From NCBI RefSeq assembly GCF_018688255.1, contig NZ_CP061314.1, forward strand, positions 744,001-808,000: a stretch of DNA of 64,000 nt, read 5' to 3'. Below, piece after piece: positions 44,532 through 53,796 of the stretch. The notes beneath the pieces were generated by a model. The model saw only the letters and a list, made by a program, of their open reading frames with translations. It did no database searches and had not been told where the DNA came from. The DNA is from Polynucleobacter corsicus. Lineage in GTDB: Bacteria; Pseudomonadota; Gammaproteobacteria; Burkholderiales; Burkholderiaceae. The number at the start of each line of letters is the position of its first letter. The first letter of the stretch is position 1. A program made the translations under genes and the position numbers.

Positions 44532-46319
44532 ATGAATACAAGCAGCGCCGAATTTTTAGCTTCTAAAGCTAACCAAGACACAGCCAATACAAATCCCGCA
44601 GCAACTCCACCAGAAATGATTGGTGCTGAGATGCTGGTGAAGGCTTTGCACAAAGAGGGTGTCGAATACGTTTGGGGTTATCCAGGTGGTTCCGTTCTCT
44701 TTATCTACGATGAAATTTTTAAGCAGGACAAGTTTGAGCACATTCTTGTTCGCCATGAGCAAGCAGCGGTTCATGCGGCCGATGGCTATGCACGCGCAAC
44801 CGGTAAGGTTGGCGTTGCCTTAGTAACTTCAGGTCCCGGCGTAACCAATGCGGTTACCGGAATTGCGACTGCTTACACTGATTCAATCCCGATGGTGGTC
44901 ATCAGCGGTAACGTACCAACGTATGCGATTGGTGAAGATGCTTTCCAAGAGGCGGATACCGTGGGCATTACTCGCCCAGTGGTCAAGCACAACTTCTTGG
45001 TAAAAGATGTGAAAGACCTCCCCCTAGTAATTAAGAAGGCCTTCCATATTGCGCAGACAGGTCGTCCAGGCCCAGTTTTGATTGATATTCCTAAGGATGT
45101 ATCTGCGGCCAAAGGACCATTCGTCTATCCAGAAACCTTGGAGATGCGTTCATACAACCCAGTAGTTAAGGGGCATAGTGGACAAATTCGTAAAGCGGTT
45201 TCTTTATTACAAGAAGCTGAGCGCCCATTCATCTATACCGGTGGTGGCGTGATCTTGGCTGATGCCGCGCCAGAATTAAAAGAGTTTGCTGACTTGCTGG
45301 GTTATCCCGTTACCAATACCTTGATGGGTCTTGGCGGCTTCCCAGGTACCAGCCCTCAGTTTGTGGGCATGCTGGGTATGCACGGTACGTATGAAGCCAA
45401 TATGGCGATGCAACACAGTGATGTGTTGATTGCAGTTGGCGCCCGTTTTGATGACCGCGTGATTGGTAATACTGCGCACTTCGCAAGTCATCCGCGCAAG
45501 ATCATTCATATTGATATCGATCCATCCGTGATTTCAAAGCGGGTGAAAGTAGATGTGCCTATCGTTGGCAATCTCAAGGAAGTATTGCAAGAGATGACCG
45601 CTCAGCTCAAAGCTGCCGGCCCACGCAAGAATGACGCTAAGTTGGCGGCATGGTGGGCACAGATTAATGAGTGGCGTAAAAAAGATTGCTTGAAATATGA
45701 CGAAGCATCGCAAATCGTCAAACCGCAATATGTAGTTCAAAAGTTGTGGGAACTCACTGGTGGTGATGCATTTATTACTTCTGACGTAGGTCAGCATCAA
45801 ATGTGGGCTGCACAGTTCTATAAGTTCGATAAGCCACGTCGTTGGATTAACTCAGGTGGTTTGGGCACGATGGGTGTTGGCTTGCCATATGCCATGGGTA
45901 TCAAGAAGGCATTTCCTGATCAGGATGTTTTCGCAATTACTGGTGAAGGTTCTATCCAGATGTGTATTCAAGAGCTGTCCACTTGCAAGCAGTACAACAC
46001 ACCTGTAAAGATCGTGTCATTGAACAACCGTTACCTCGGGATGGTTCGCCAATGGCAAGAGTTAACTTATAACAAGCGCTATTCCAGTTCATATATGGAT
46101 TCATTGCCAGACTTTGTGAAGTTGGCAGAAGCCTTTGGGCACGTGGGTATGCGTATTGAGAAGAAGTCTGATGTTGAAGGCGCCCTTAAAGAAGCTATTC
46201 GTTTAAAAGATCGCACCGTATTTATGGATTTCCAGACAGACCCAGAGGAAAACGTTTGGCCAATGGTTCAAGCGGGTAAGGGTATTACTGAAATGCTTTT
46301 GGGTAGCGAGGATCTCTAA
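44532..46319 (+). CDS. ilvB: Acetolactate synthase, large catalytic subunit
   Basis: 595 residues; condenses pyruvate to acetolactate or with 2-ketobutyrate, the first shared step of valine, leucine and isoleucine synthesis. N-terminal TPP-binding region with catalytic Glu in RHEQAAVHAADGYARATGK, FAD-contact middle domain, and the C-terminal TPP-Mg site GEGSIQM...NN. A ribosome site AAGGACGAAAG precedes ATG 44532. The next gene encodes the regulatory subunit and starts at the stop codon (TAATG). Name could also be ilvI. Confidence 0.96.
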   Translation: MNTSSAEFLASKANQDTANTNPAATPPEMIGAEMLVKALHKEGVEYVWGYPGGSVLFIYDEIFKQDKFEHILVRHEQAAVHAADGYARATGKVGVALVTSGPGVTNAVTGIATAYTDSIPMVVISGNVPTYAIGEDAFQEADTVGITRPVVKHNFLVKDVKDLPLVIKKAFHIAQTGRPGPVLIDIPKDVSAAKGPFVYPETLEMRSYNPVVKGHSGQIRKAVSLLQEAERPFIYTGGGVILADAAPELKEFADLLGYPVTNTLMGLGGFPGTSPQFVGMLGMHGTYEANMAMQHSDVLIAVGARFDDRVIGNTAHFASHPRKIIHIDIDPSVISKRVKVDVPIVGNLKEVLQEMTAQLKAAGPRKNDAKLAAWWAQINEWRKKDCLKYDEASQIVKPQYVVQKLWELTGGDAFITSDVGQHQMWAAQFYKFDKPRRWINSGGLGTMGVGLPYAMGIKKAFPDQDVFAITGEGSIQMCIQELSTCKQYNTPVKIVSLNNRYLGMVRQWQELTYNKRYSSSYMDSLPDFVKLAEAFGHVGMRIEKKSDVEGALKEAIRLKDRTVFMDFQTDPEENVWPMVQAGKGITEMLLGSEDL

Positions 46320-46810
46320 TGCGACACATTATTTCTGTATTGATAGAGAACGAGCCGGGGGCGCTATCTCGCGTGGTTGGTTTATTTTCTGCCCGTGGTT
46401 ACAACATTGAAGCCTTGAGCGTTGCACCAACCGAAGATCCATCCTTGTCGCGCATGACTATTGTCACTCTTGGCTCTGAGGATGTGATTGAGCAAATCAC
46501 TAAACACTTAAATCGCTTAGTTGAGGTGGTGAAGGTATTTGATTTGACTGAAGGCCCTCATATTGAGCGTGAGCTCATGATGATTAAGGTGCGCGCAGTA
46601 GGTAAAGAACGTGAAGAATTGAAACGTACAACGGATATCTTCCGCGGTCGCATCATTGATGTGACTGATAAGAGTTACACCATTGAATTAACTGGTGATG
46701 GCGCCAAATTGGATGCCTTCATTGATTCGATTGATCGTGCATCGATTCTGGAAACTGTCCGTTCGGGTGGTTCTGGTATTGGGCGCGGCGAACGCATTCT
46801 GAAGGTTTAA
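46319..46810 (+). CDS. ilvH: Acetolactate synthase, regulatory small subunit
   Basis: 163 residues: N-terminal ACT domain (RHIISVLIENEPGALSRVVG) that binds the feedback inhibitor valine, and the C-terminal ALS_ss domain (about 85-160). Its ATG overlaps the ilvB stop by one base, ensuring balanced subunit synthesis by translational coupling. Confidence 0.96.
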   Translation: MRHIISVLIENEPGALSRVVGLFSARGYNIEALSVAPTEDPSLSRMTIVTLGSEDVIEQITKHLNRLVEVVKVFDLTEGPHIERELMMIKVRAVGKEREELKRTTDIFRGRIIDVTDKSYTIELTGDGAKLDAFIDSIDRASILETVRSGGSGIGRGERILKV

Positions 46811-46861
46811 TTTTTTTAACTAATTACTGCATTAACTACATTTTCAAAACAAGGAAAGAGC

Positions 46862-47878
46862 ATGAAAGTTTTTTACGATAAAGACGCCGATTTGTCCCTC
46901 ATTAAAGGCAAAAAAGTAACCATCATTGGTTACGGATCACAGGGTCACGCACACGCATTGAACCTTAAAGATTCAGGCTGTAACGTGACCGTTGGTTTGC
47001 GTAAAGATGGCGCTTCCTGGAGCAAAGCTGCAAATGCTGGCTTGACAGTAAAAGAAGTTGGCGCAGCAGTTAAAGATGCTGACGTAGTGATGATGCTCTT
47101 GCCTGACGAGCAAATCGCTGATGTATACAGCAAAGAAGTTCATGGCAATATCAAGCAGGGCGCTGCATTGGCATTCGCTCATGGCTTTAACGTTCACTAC
47201 GGTCAAGTTCAGCCACGCGCTGACTTGGACGTAATCATGATTGCACCTAAAGCACCAGGCCACACTGTACGTGGTACTTATGCTCAAGGCGGCGGCGTTC
47301 CTCATTTGATCGCTGTGTACCAAGATAAATCTGGTTCAGCGCGTGATGTTGCTTTGTCATATGCAACAGCTAACGGCGGTGGTCGTGCCGGCATCATTGA
47401 AACTAACTTCCGCGAAGAAACTGAAACTGACTTGTTCGGTGAGCAGGCTGTTCTTTGTGGTGGCGCAGTAGAGTTGATCAAAGCTGGTTTCGAAACTTTG
47501 GTTGAAGCGGGTTACGCTCCTGAGATGGCTTACTTCGAGTGCTTGCATGAGCTCAAGTTGATTGTTGACTTGATCTACGAAGGTGGTATCGCCAACATGA
47601 ACTACTCTATCTCCAATAACGCTGAGTACGGTGAATACGTCACTGGCCCACGTGTTGTGACTGAAGATACTAAGAATGCAATGCGTCAGTGCTTGAAAGA
47701 CATTCAGACTGGTGAGTACGCCAAGAGCTTTATCTTGGAAAACAAGGCAGGTGCGCCTACTTTGATTTCACGTCGTCGCTTGAATGCTGAGCATGACATC
47801 GAGGTGGTTGGTGCGAAGTTGCGCGCCATGATGCCTTGGATTGCAAAGAACAAATTAGTTGATCAAACAAAGAACTAA
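46862..47878 (+). CDS. ilvC: Ketol-acid reductoisomerase
   Basis: 338 residues, class I (short) enzyme: NADPH motif GYGSQGHAHALNLKDSG (about 22-38), metal-binding and catalytic region (ETEADLFGEQ equivalent here ETETDLFGEQ, then ELKLIVDLIYEGG). It acts right after acetolactate synthase in the pathway. AAGGAAAG precedes ATG 46862, after a 50-base gap from ilvH. Very high conservation and codon bias suggest strong expression. Confidence 0.97.
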   Translation: MKVFYDKDADLSLIKGKKVTIIGYGSQGHAHALNLKDSGCNVTVGLRKDGASWSKAANAGLTVKEVGAAVKDADVVMMLLPDEQIADVYSKEVHGNIKQGAALAFAHGFNVHYGQVQPRADLDVIMIAPKAPGHTVRGTYAQGGGVPHLIAVYQDKSGSARDVALSYATANGGGRAGIIETNFREETETDLFGEQAVLCGGAVELIKAGFETLVEAGYAPEMAYFECLHELKLIVDLIYEGGIANMNYSISNNAEYGEYVTGPRVVTEDTKNAMRQCLKDIQTGEYAKSFILENKAGAPTLISRRRLNAEHDIEVVGAKLRAMMPWIAKNKLVDQTKN

Positions 47879-47930
47879 GTAAATAGTAGTTAGAAACTAA
47901 TAGTAGTAACTAAAAAGGCTCAGAACAAAG

Positions 47931-48578
47931 ATGATGTATCCACACCCCATTATTGCGAAAGAAGGTTGGCCGTATTTGGCATTAGTGGGGGCCATTACTT
48001 TGCTGGTCCACTATCTTGGTGGCATTGCATGGTCATGGCCTTTGTGGATCATCTTTATCTTTGTTCTACAGTTCTTCCGAGATCCGCAGCGTATTGCTGC
48101 CATAGGCCGTGATCTAGTTTTATCTCCTGCCGATGGTCGTATCGTCGTCGTAGAAAAAGCGAACGATCCTTATGCGGGTCGTGAGGCTTTGAAGATTAGT
48201 GTTTTTATGAACGTATTTAACGTTCATTCCAACCGTAGTGCAGTTAACGGTACGGTAAAAGAAATTCAGTATTTCCCTGGCAAGTTTGTCAATGCCGATT
48301 TAGATAAAGCCTCTACTGAGAACGAGCGTAATGCTGTTGTGATTGATGCCAATGGCCAAATCGTGACTCTGGTGCAGGTTGCAGGCCTGATTGCTCGCCG
48401 CATTCTTTGTTATATCCATGTTGGCGATAGACTTAAAGCGGGTGAGCGTTATGGCTTTATTCGCTTTGGCTCCCGTGTCGATGTATATTTACCTTTAACA
48501 GCTGAGCCTTTAGTCAGCGTTGGTGATAAAGTTTTTGCTACGAACACTGCATTAGCTCGCGTACCTGGCTTAGATTAA
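47931..48578 (+). CDS. psd: Phosphatidylserine decarboxylase proenzyme (short, PSD-A type)
   Basis: 215 residues; converts phosphatidylserine to phosphatidylethanolamine at the inner membrane. An N-terminal membrane segment is followed by LSPADGRIVVVE and FMNVFNVHSNRSAVNG, and RFGSRVDVYLP, where the proenzyme cuts itself before the serine to create the pyruvoyl group. Two ATG codons (47931, 47934) are available. It is followed by pssA, which makes its substrate. Confidence 0.95.
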   Translation: MMYPHPIIAKEGWPYLALVGAITLLVHYLGGIAWSWPLWIIFIFVLQFFRDPQRIAAIGRDLVLSPADGRIVVVEKANDPYAGREALKISVFMNVFNVHSNRSAVNGTVKEIQYFPGKFVNADLDKASTENERNAVVIDANGQIVTLVQVAGLIARRILCYIHVGDRLKAGERYGFIRFGSRVDVYLPLTAEPLVSVGDKVFATNTALARVPGLD

Positions 48579-48605
48579 TTAAGCCGCTTTAACTAGGAAT
48601 ATTCT

Positions 48606-49469
48606 TTGCCTACATTTCGCCGTCGTGGCCGTATAGACCGCAGTCGCATAACGAACTCGCGCACTAATCGCACTCAAGATGAGTGGGCAGAAGACTTGGG
48701 TGATGGAATTGATTTTGAAGTGGAAGAGTTGCACGTAGATAAGCCACGTAAACGTAGTAAGGGCATTTATTTACTTCCCAATGCATTCACTACCGCAGCC
48801 TTGTTCTGCGGTTTTTTTGCTATCGTCAATGCGATGAACCACCAGTTTGAGATAGCTGCTATTGCCATCTTTGCGTCTTTAGTTTTGGATGGCATGGATG
48901 GGCGCGTTGCTCGCATGACTAATACCCAAAGCGCCTTCGGTGAACAGTACGACTCTTTGGCTGACATGGTGTCTTTTGGTGTTGCGCCAGCCTTAGTTGC
49001 TTACGAATGGGCTCTAAAAGACTTGGGTAAGTGGGGCTGGTTGGCCGCCTTTACCTACTGTGCAGGAGCAGCCTTGCGTCTGGCGCGCTTTAACGTCAAT
49101 ACTGGCGTGGTAGACAAGAAGTTTTTCCAGGGCTTACCTAGTCCAGCCGCTGGCTCTTTAATGGCTGGTTTTATTTGGCTGGCTGATGACAACAAGATCC
49201 CCGTGCGTGACAGTGCCATCCCTTGGATCACTTTCTTTTTGGCTGTTTATGCTGGCTTGACCATGGTGTCCAATGCCCGTTTTTACAGTGGCAAGGCTTT
49301 AGATGTGCGCTACCGCGTACCTTTCGGCGTCATGGTGCTGATGATTCTGACCTTTGTTTTGATTTCTTCTAATCCGCCCTTGACCCTGTTCGGCCTCTTT
49401 GTGGTGTATTCCATCTCAGGATATGTCATTTGGGCTTGGGAGCATCTCAGCGGCCGTCGTTTTAGCTAA
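48606..49469 (+). CDS. pssA: CDP-diacylglycerol-serine O-phosphatidyltransferase
   Basis: 287 residues of the CDP-alcohol phosphatidyltransferase family. The catalytic motif is in DGMDGRVARMTNTQSAFG and EQYDSLADMVSFG, with the three Asp and Arg in place, followed by four to six membrane helices. The N-terminal 50 residues are basic and polar. The start is TTG 48606, supported by AGGA seven to eight bases upstream and by the lack of a nearby ATG before the conserved part. Substrate is used by the psd product just upstream. Confidence 0.93.
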   Translation: MPTFRRRGRIDRSRITNSRTNRTQDEWAEDLGDGIDFEVEELHVDKPRKRSKGIYLLPNAFTTAALFCGFFAIVNAMNHQFEIAAIAIFASLVLDGMDGRVARMTNTQSAFGEQYDSLADMVSFGVAPALVAYEWALKDLGKWGWLAAFTYCAGAALRLARFNVNTGVVDKKFFQGLPSPAAGSLMAGFIWLADDNKIPVRDSAIPWITFFLAVYAGLTMVSNARFYSGKALDVRYRVPFGVMVLMILTFVLISSNPPLTLFGLFVVYSISGYVIWAWEHLSGRRFS

Positions 49470-49497
49470 TTTAGAATATTTAGGTTATATTTAATCC

Positions 49498-49572
49498 ATG
49501 TTGATGAATTTTTCCCTTTCTAACTTGCTTCTACTAGCACTAAGCCTACAGCTTGGGGCAGGTAAGGCCTGA
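49498..49572 (+). CDS. leuL: leuA leader peptide (24 residues, nine leucines)
   Basis: An ATG at 49498 opens a 24-codon frame ending TGA 49570-49572. Nine of 24 codons are leucine, with a run TTG CTT CTA CTA (codons 10-13) and further CTA/CTT codons, several of them of a rare type. It is followed by a terminator (49612-49644) and leuA, exactly the layout of leucine attenuation. The ribosome site is weak. It is not similar to the enterobacterial leader in sequence; the role is inferred from composition and position. Confidence 0.8.
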   Translation: MLMNFSLSNLLLLALSLQLGAGKA

Positions 49573-49644
49573 GTTAATGAGATTAAAGTAATTCATTAGC
49601 CACGACATACCAGCCCCAGCAAATTGCTGGGGCTTTTGTTTTTA
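49551..49644 (+). terminator. Attenuator of leuA: antiterminator and intrinsic terminator
   Basis: AGCCCCAGCAA (49612-49622) and TTGCTGGGGCT (49624-49634) form a strong hairpin, in practice a 9-bp stem with an AAATT loop, followed by TTTGTTTTTA. An earlier segment GCTTGGGGCAGGT (49551-49563), overlapping the end of the leader peptide, can pair with ACCAGCCCCAGC (the left arm), giving an antiterminator. A ribosome stalled at the leucine codons would favour the antiterminator. Confidence 0.85.
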
Positions 49645-49712
49645 GGCTTAGTCATTAATAAATATGAATCAGCAGTAAGCATAATTAAGCAATATTGAAC
49701 CGGAGAGTAGTG

Positions 49713-51260
49713 ATGAGCGACAAAGTAATCATTTTTGATACCACCTTACGTGATGGCGAGCAATCGCCTGGCGCTTCCATGACCAAGGATGAGAAGGTTC
49801 GCATCGCTCGTCAGTTAGAGCGCCTCAAGGTGGATGTGATCGAAGCTGGATTTGCGGCGAGCTCCGAAGGTGACTTCCAGGCAATCTCTGCAGTAGCAGC
49901 AGCTGTGAAAGATTCGATTGTCTGCTCACTCGCACGCGCTAACGATAAAGATATTACTCGCGCTGCTGATGCATTGAAAGCAGCTAATGCAAAACGGATT
50001 CATGCATTTTTGGCAACCAGCCCATTGCATATGGCCGTGAAATTGCGCATGTCTCCAGAAGAGGTTTTGGAGCAGGCTAAACGTTCCATTCGTTTTGCAA
50101 GAAACTTAGCTGAGGATGTGGAGTTCTCGGCAGAAGATGGCTATCGCTCAGAAATGGATTTCTTGTGCAGAGTAGTTGAAGGCGTTATTAATGAGGGTGC
50201 TACTACCATCAATATTCCGGATACCGTAGGCTACGCTACTCCAGAGTTATATGGTGAGTTCATCAAGACCTTGCGTACCCGAGTTCCTAACTCTGATAAG
50301 GCGGTATGGTCTGTGCATTGCCATAATGACTTAGGTATGGCTGTTGCTAACTCTTTGGCAGGCGTCAAAATTGGTGGTGCACGTCAAATTGAATGCACTG
50401 TTAATGGCTTGGGTGAACGCGCTGGTAATACAGCATTAGAAGAAATTGTCATGGCTTTGCGTACCCGTAAGGATTATTTCGATATGGTGTGCGGTATTGA
50501 TGCGACTCAAATTGTTCCTGCATCAAAGTTGGTCTCGCAAATTACTGGCTTCGTTGTTCAGCCGAACAAGGCGGTTGTGGGTGCAAACGCATTTGCGCAC
50601 ACCTCAGGAATACATCAAGACGGCATCCTAAAGAATCGTGATACTTACGAGATCATGCGCGCGGAAGATGTGGGCTGGTCTGCGAATAAGATTGTGCTCG
50701 GCAAGTTGTCTGGTCGCAATGCTTTCAAACAGCGCTTACAAGAGTTGGGCATTGCGATTGAAGCCGAAGCAGATTTGAATGACGCTTTTGTCCGCTTCAA
50801 GACGCTAGCCGATCAAAAATCAGAAATCTTTGATGAAGATATTATTGCCATCATGTCAGACTCTGCTGCAGCCGAAGAGGGTGAATTTTATAAATTCATA
50901 TCCTTGAGCCAGCATTCTGAAACAGGTGAGCGACCAAAGTCTAAAGTGACCTTCCGGGTTGGGGATAAAGAAGCGAGCTCTGAGGCTGAAGGTAATGGCC
51001 CAGTGGATGCGAGCTTGAACGCTATTGAGCAGATCGTGAAGAGTGGGGTAGAGCAATTACTCTATTCTGTAAATGCAATCACCTCAGGTACGCAGTCTCA
51101 GGGTGAGGTTACTGTCAGACTTGCAAAAGGTGGACGTATTGTTAATGGCGTGGGTACTGATCCAGACATCATTGCAGCTTCAGCGAAAGCCTATTTGTCA
51201 GCCCTTAATAAATTGCATGATCCTAGTCAAGCTAAGCTCAATGCGCAGATGACGCCTTAA
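49713..51260 (+). CDS. leuA: 2-isopropylmalate synthase
   Basis: 515 residues; first committed step of leucine synthesis, condensing acetyl-CoA with 2-ketoisovalerate. N-terminal HMGL-like barrel with FDTTLRDGEQSPGASM, the central AHTSGIHQDG metal-binding motif, and the C-terminal LeuA allosteric domain (about 395-515) that binds leucine. GGAG before ATG 49713 supports this start over the TTG at 49695. Regulated both by feedback and apparently by attenuation. Confidence 0.97.
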   Translation: MSDKVIIFDTTLRDGEQSPGASMTKDEKVRIARQLERLKVDVIEAGFAASSEGDFQAISAVAAAVKDSIVCSLARANDKDITRAADALKAANAKRIHAFLATSPLHMAVKLRMSPEEVLEQAKRSIRFARNLAEDVEFSAEDGYRSEMDFLCRVVEGVINEGATTINIPDTVGYATPELYGEFIKTLRTRVPNSDKAVWSVHCHNDLGMAVANSLAGVKIGGARQIECTVNGLGERAGNTALEEIVMALRTRKDYFDMVCGIDATQIVPASKLVSQITGFVVQPNKAVVGANAFAHTSGIHQDGILKNRDTYEIMRAEDVGWSANKIVLGKLSGRNAFKQRLQELGIAIEAEADLNDAFVRFKTLADQKSEIFDEDIIAIMSDSAAAEEGEFYKFISLSQHSETGERPKSKVTFRVGDKEASSEAEGNGPVDASLNAIEQIVKSGVEQLLYSVNAITSGTQSQGEVTVRLAKGGRIVNGVGTDPDIIAASAKAYLSALNKLHDPSQAKLNAQMTP

Positions 51261-51264
51261 GAAA

Positions 51265-51300
51265 TTCGCGGCGGCATCTGCAGCTTTTGCAACGCGCCGC
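51265..51300. terminator. Possible hairpin between leuA and the convergent SYLF gene
   Basis: GCGGCG (near 51269) and CGCCGC (51295-51300) can pair around a loop of about 20 bases. A T-poor tail makes it a weak candidate for an intrinsic terminator. Confidence 0.35.
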
Positions 51301-51894
51301 TTATTTATTTAGATCTGTACTCTTGTAGTACTTGGTGCCTTTGCCAGTGATTTCTGCGGCAAGGCCTGAGTCTGTGAGCTGATACATCAGCACGCCAGGG
51401 GCGACCACAGTTCCGCCTTGATAGGCGCCACCAGTGGTTTCATATTTAGCGGCTGCAGTGACTTGGCCGCCAAAAGTCCAGCCGGAGTTAACAAATTCAT
51501 TGAGTGCGGCTTGGGTTTGAAAAACAAAAATATTTTGGAAAGATTTAATTCCCACGCCAAGACCTGCTTGTACTTCAGCCATATTCATATAGACAGGTTT
51601 CGCGCCAGACCGATTGATGACAACGCCACTGCCTGTTCCGCCTCCTGCAATGAGTATCTTCATGCCAAAGTTACTAAAAGTAGCGTAGCCAGCCGACTTA
51701 TCAATCAGCTCTTTTGATTTAGGTTCTATTTGATAGAGTGCCTTGAGGGTGTCTTCACTCTTTTTAAGGACATCTTGGCGTTGCTGGGCAATGGTTTTCT
51801 CGGCGGCAAAAGGATTTGAAAATTGCGCAAAACTCAGTGAAGGGGATAGGGCTAATAAACTATAGGCTAATGCTTGGATGAATTTAGTTTGCAT
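51301..51894 (-). CDS. SYLF-domain exported lipid-binding protein (YSC84-like)
   Basis: 197 residues: a signal peptide (about 1-23, SPSLSFAQ), then the Ysc84/SYLF domain (about 60-190: YATFSNFGMKILIAGGGTG, GSGVVINRSGAKPVYMNMAE). Family members bind phosphoinositides in eukaryotes; in bacteria they are exported proteins of unknown role. Single gene, divergent from the patatin lipoprotein gene. Confidence 0.87.
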   Translation of the reverse strand: MQTKFIQALAYSLLALSPSLSFAQFSNPFAAEKTIAQQRQDVLKKSEDTLKALYQIEPKSKELIDKSAGYATFSNFGMKILIAGGGTGSGVVINRSGAKPVYMNMAEVQAGLGVGIKSFQNIFVFQTQAALNEFVNSGWTFGGQVTAAAKYETTGGAYQGGTVVAPGVLMYQLTDSGLAAEITGKGTKYYKSTDLNK

Positions 51895-51979
51895 CGATTT
51901 TTTCCTTGGCTGTGTTTCCGCAATGAATGAATTCCCTCTTTATACTCCAACAAGCCTTTCCTCCCAATAACAATCCAAT

Positions 51980-53185
51980 ATGACTCTTTTTACTCGCTGC
52001 ATCTTTACTCTCTTCATGCTGTCTTTACTGGGCTGTAGCAGCTTGCAGCGCAAAGCGGCAGTGCCACCTCAGCAGATGGGGCAGGCTCAAATAGCGGGTC
52101 TCAGTAGTGCGCGATATATGGTGGCCAGTCAGCCCAGTATTGATCAAATGGCTGCAGACATTCAGGCGGGATTTAAGGTGAGGGATGAAAAAACCTTAAA
52201 TGCGCCGGCAAACTACTTATCACTCTCCGGTGGTGGCGATGATGGTGCATATGGCGCAGGATTATTGATAGGGTGGGCTGAGCGCGGCGATCGCCCGCAA
52301 TTTAACTTAGTCACTGGCATCAGTACCGGCGCATTAATTGCTCCCTTTGCGTATATGGGAAAAGAATACGATCCCGTCTTACGCGATGTTTATACAAAAT
52401 ATGGCCCTAAAGACATCTTCATTGAGCGCGGATTGATCTCCGGCATTTTGAGTGATGGCTTATCCGACACGACCCCTTTGTTTCAGCTGATTTCAAAATA
52501 CATTGATCAAGATTTTCTGAAGAAGGTGGCACATGAGTACACCACCAAAAACCGCTGGCTTTTGATTGGAACAACCAATTTAGATGCAGGCGTACCTGTA
52601 ATCTGGAACATGGGCAAGATTGCCAGTATTGGCACTCCAGAGGCTTTAGAGCTTTTTAGAAAAGTCATGCTGGCATCTGCATCGATACCGGGCGCATTTT
52701 CACCGGTGATGTTCGATTTTGAGGTTTCTGGCCAAAGCTTTCATGAGATGCATGTGGATGGTGGTGCTATTACCCAAGTATTCCTGTACCCCAGTGCACT
52801 ATCTCAAAAAGGGAAAGAGCTGAATGTAAAGTTACAAAAGGAACGCAATGCCTACATTATTCGCAATGCGCGCTTAGATCCTGAGTGGCGTGAGACACAG
52901 CGGGAGACCCTCAGCATCATCCAGAGAGCAATCTCCAGTCTGATTCAGACTCAAGGCATTGGAGATCTCTATCGCATCTATCACACCACTGAGGTTGACG
53001 GCGTCAGCTTTAATCTGGCCTATATCGGATCCGACTTTAAATTTCCCCACAAGACCGAGTTTGATACCGCCTATATGCAGGCTCTTTTTGATTACGGCTA
53101 TCAACAGGGCCTTGGCGGCAAGGAGTGGCAAAAGTACCCTCCTGGCTATAAGCGGGGATTTGATGAGGAATTGCCTAAAAAATAG
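51980..53185 (+). CDS. Patatin-like phospholipase lipoprotein
   Basis: 401 residues. The N-terminus FTLFMLSLLGCSSLQ has a lipobox (Cys at about residue 19). The patatin fold follows: the SGGGDDGAYGAG oxyanion loop, nucleophile in GISTG, and the catalytic Asp in VDGGA. It probably hydrolyses acyl chains of phospholipids at the outer membrane. It is divergent from the SYLF gene. Confidence 0.9.
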   Translation: MTLFTRCIFTLFMLSLLGCSSLQRKAAVPPQQMGQAQIAGLSSARYMVASQPSIDQMAADIQAGFKVRDEKTLNAPANYLSLSGGGDDGAYGAGLLIGWAERGDRPQFNLVTGISTGALIAPFAYMGKEYDPVLRDVYTKYGPKDIFIERGLISGILSDGLSDTTPLFQLISKYIDQDFLKKVAHEYTTKNRWLLIGTTNLDAGVPVIWNMGKIASIGTPEALELFRKVMLASASIPGAFSPVMFDFEVSGQSFHEMHVDGGAITQVFLYPSALSQKGKELNVKLQKERNAYIIRNARLDPEWRETQRETLSIIQRAISSLIQTQGIGDLYRIYHTTEVDGVSFNLAYIGSDFKFPHKTEFDTAYMQALFDYGYQQGLGGKEWQKYPPGYKRGFDEELPKK

Positions 53186-53267
53186 GCATTTCCAGGTATT
53201 TCCATCATCATTTCCATATAAATCAAGGACTTGCCAAAATATCCACTGCTCAACCCTGAATTGAGTG

Positions 53268-53286
53268 CCTGGCCCCTGTGGCCAGG
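53268..53286. repeat. GC-rich 7-bp inverted repeat between patatin and rpsO genes
   Basis: CCTGGCC (53268-53274) and GGCCAGG (53280-53286) pair around CCTGT, with no T tract. It may act in ending the patatin transcript or in controlling rpsO. Confidence 0.4.
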
Positions 53287-53301
53287 GATTTAAGGCGGAT
53301 C

Positions 53302-53310
53302 TGCTACAAT
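53302..53310 (+). promoter_or_regulatory. Candidate extended -10 promoter of rpsO
   Basis: TGCTACAAT matches an extended -10 element (TGnTAnAAT). It is about 100 bases before the rpsO start. A clear -35 hexamer is missing. Confidence 0.35.
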
Positions 53311-53412
53311 TCGAGGGCTTTGATTTTTAAAGCTTTTTTGTTTTATTTGATTAATAAGTGCACGACACAAGTTGGGTGAAAGCTCAGGTGTTCGCAAGTA
53401 AGGAGTATGAAA

Positions 53413-53682
53413 ATGGCAGTTGCTGATATTAAAACGGCGGAAATCGTCAAAGACAACGCGCGTAGCGCAAACGATACGGGTAGCCCTGAAGTTCAAGTTT
53501 CATTGCTAACAGCCCGCATTAATGAATTAACCCCCCATTTCAAAGCTAACGCTAAAGATCATCACAGCCGTCGTGGTTTGTTGAAGATGGTTTCACGCCG
53601 CCGCCGCCTTTTGGATTACCTCAAGGGCAAGGATCTGGGTCGCTATCGCGCATTGATCGAGAAATTAGGTCTCCGTAAGTAA
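53413..53682 (+). CDS. rpsO: 30S ribosomal protein S15
   Basis: 89 residues, the usual length: MAVADIKTAEIVKDNARS, then TGSPEVQVSLLTARI and DHHSRRGLLKMVSRRRRLLDYL. AGGAG at 53401-53405 is seven bases before ATG 53413, while the ATG at 53407 would be too near it. S15 binds 16S rRNA and, in E. coli, represses its own mRNA. Upstream of pnp, as in most Proteobacteria. Confidence 0.97.
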   Translation: MAVADIKTAEIVKDNARSANDTGSPEVQVSLLTARINELTPHFKANAKDHHSRRGLLKMVSRRRRLLDYLKGKDLGRYRALIEKLGLRK

Positions 53683-53699
53683 TTCTTATCGGTATTGCA

Positions 53700-53761
53700 A
53701 TGCCATCTATCTTAGGGTTGTTTCGTTACAGAATCAGTCTTAAGCAGATGGCATGTTTTTT
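53700..53761 (+). terminator. Terminator-like hairpin after rpsO
   Basis: ATGCCATCT (53700-53708) and AGATGGCAT (53746-53754) form a perfect 9-bp stem with a 37-base loop, followed by GTTTTTTTG. The long loop makes it less strong than a classic terminator; partial readthrough into pnp is likely. Confidence 0.6.
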
Positions 53762-53796
53762 GGGCGCTTCAAGATTATTTGTGTAGGGGATCGTGT

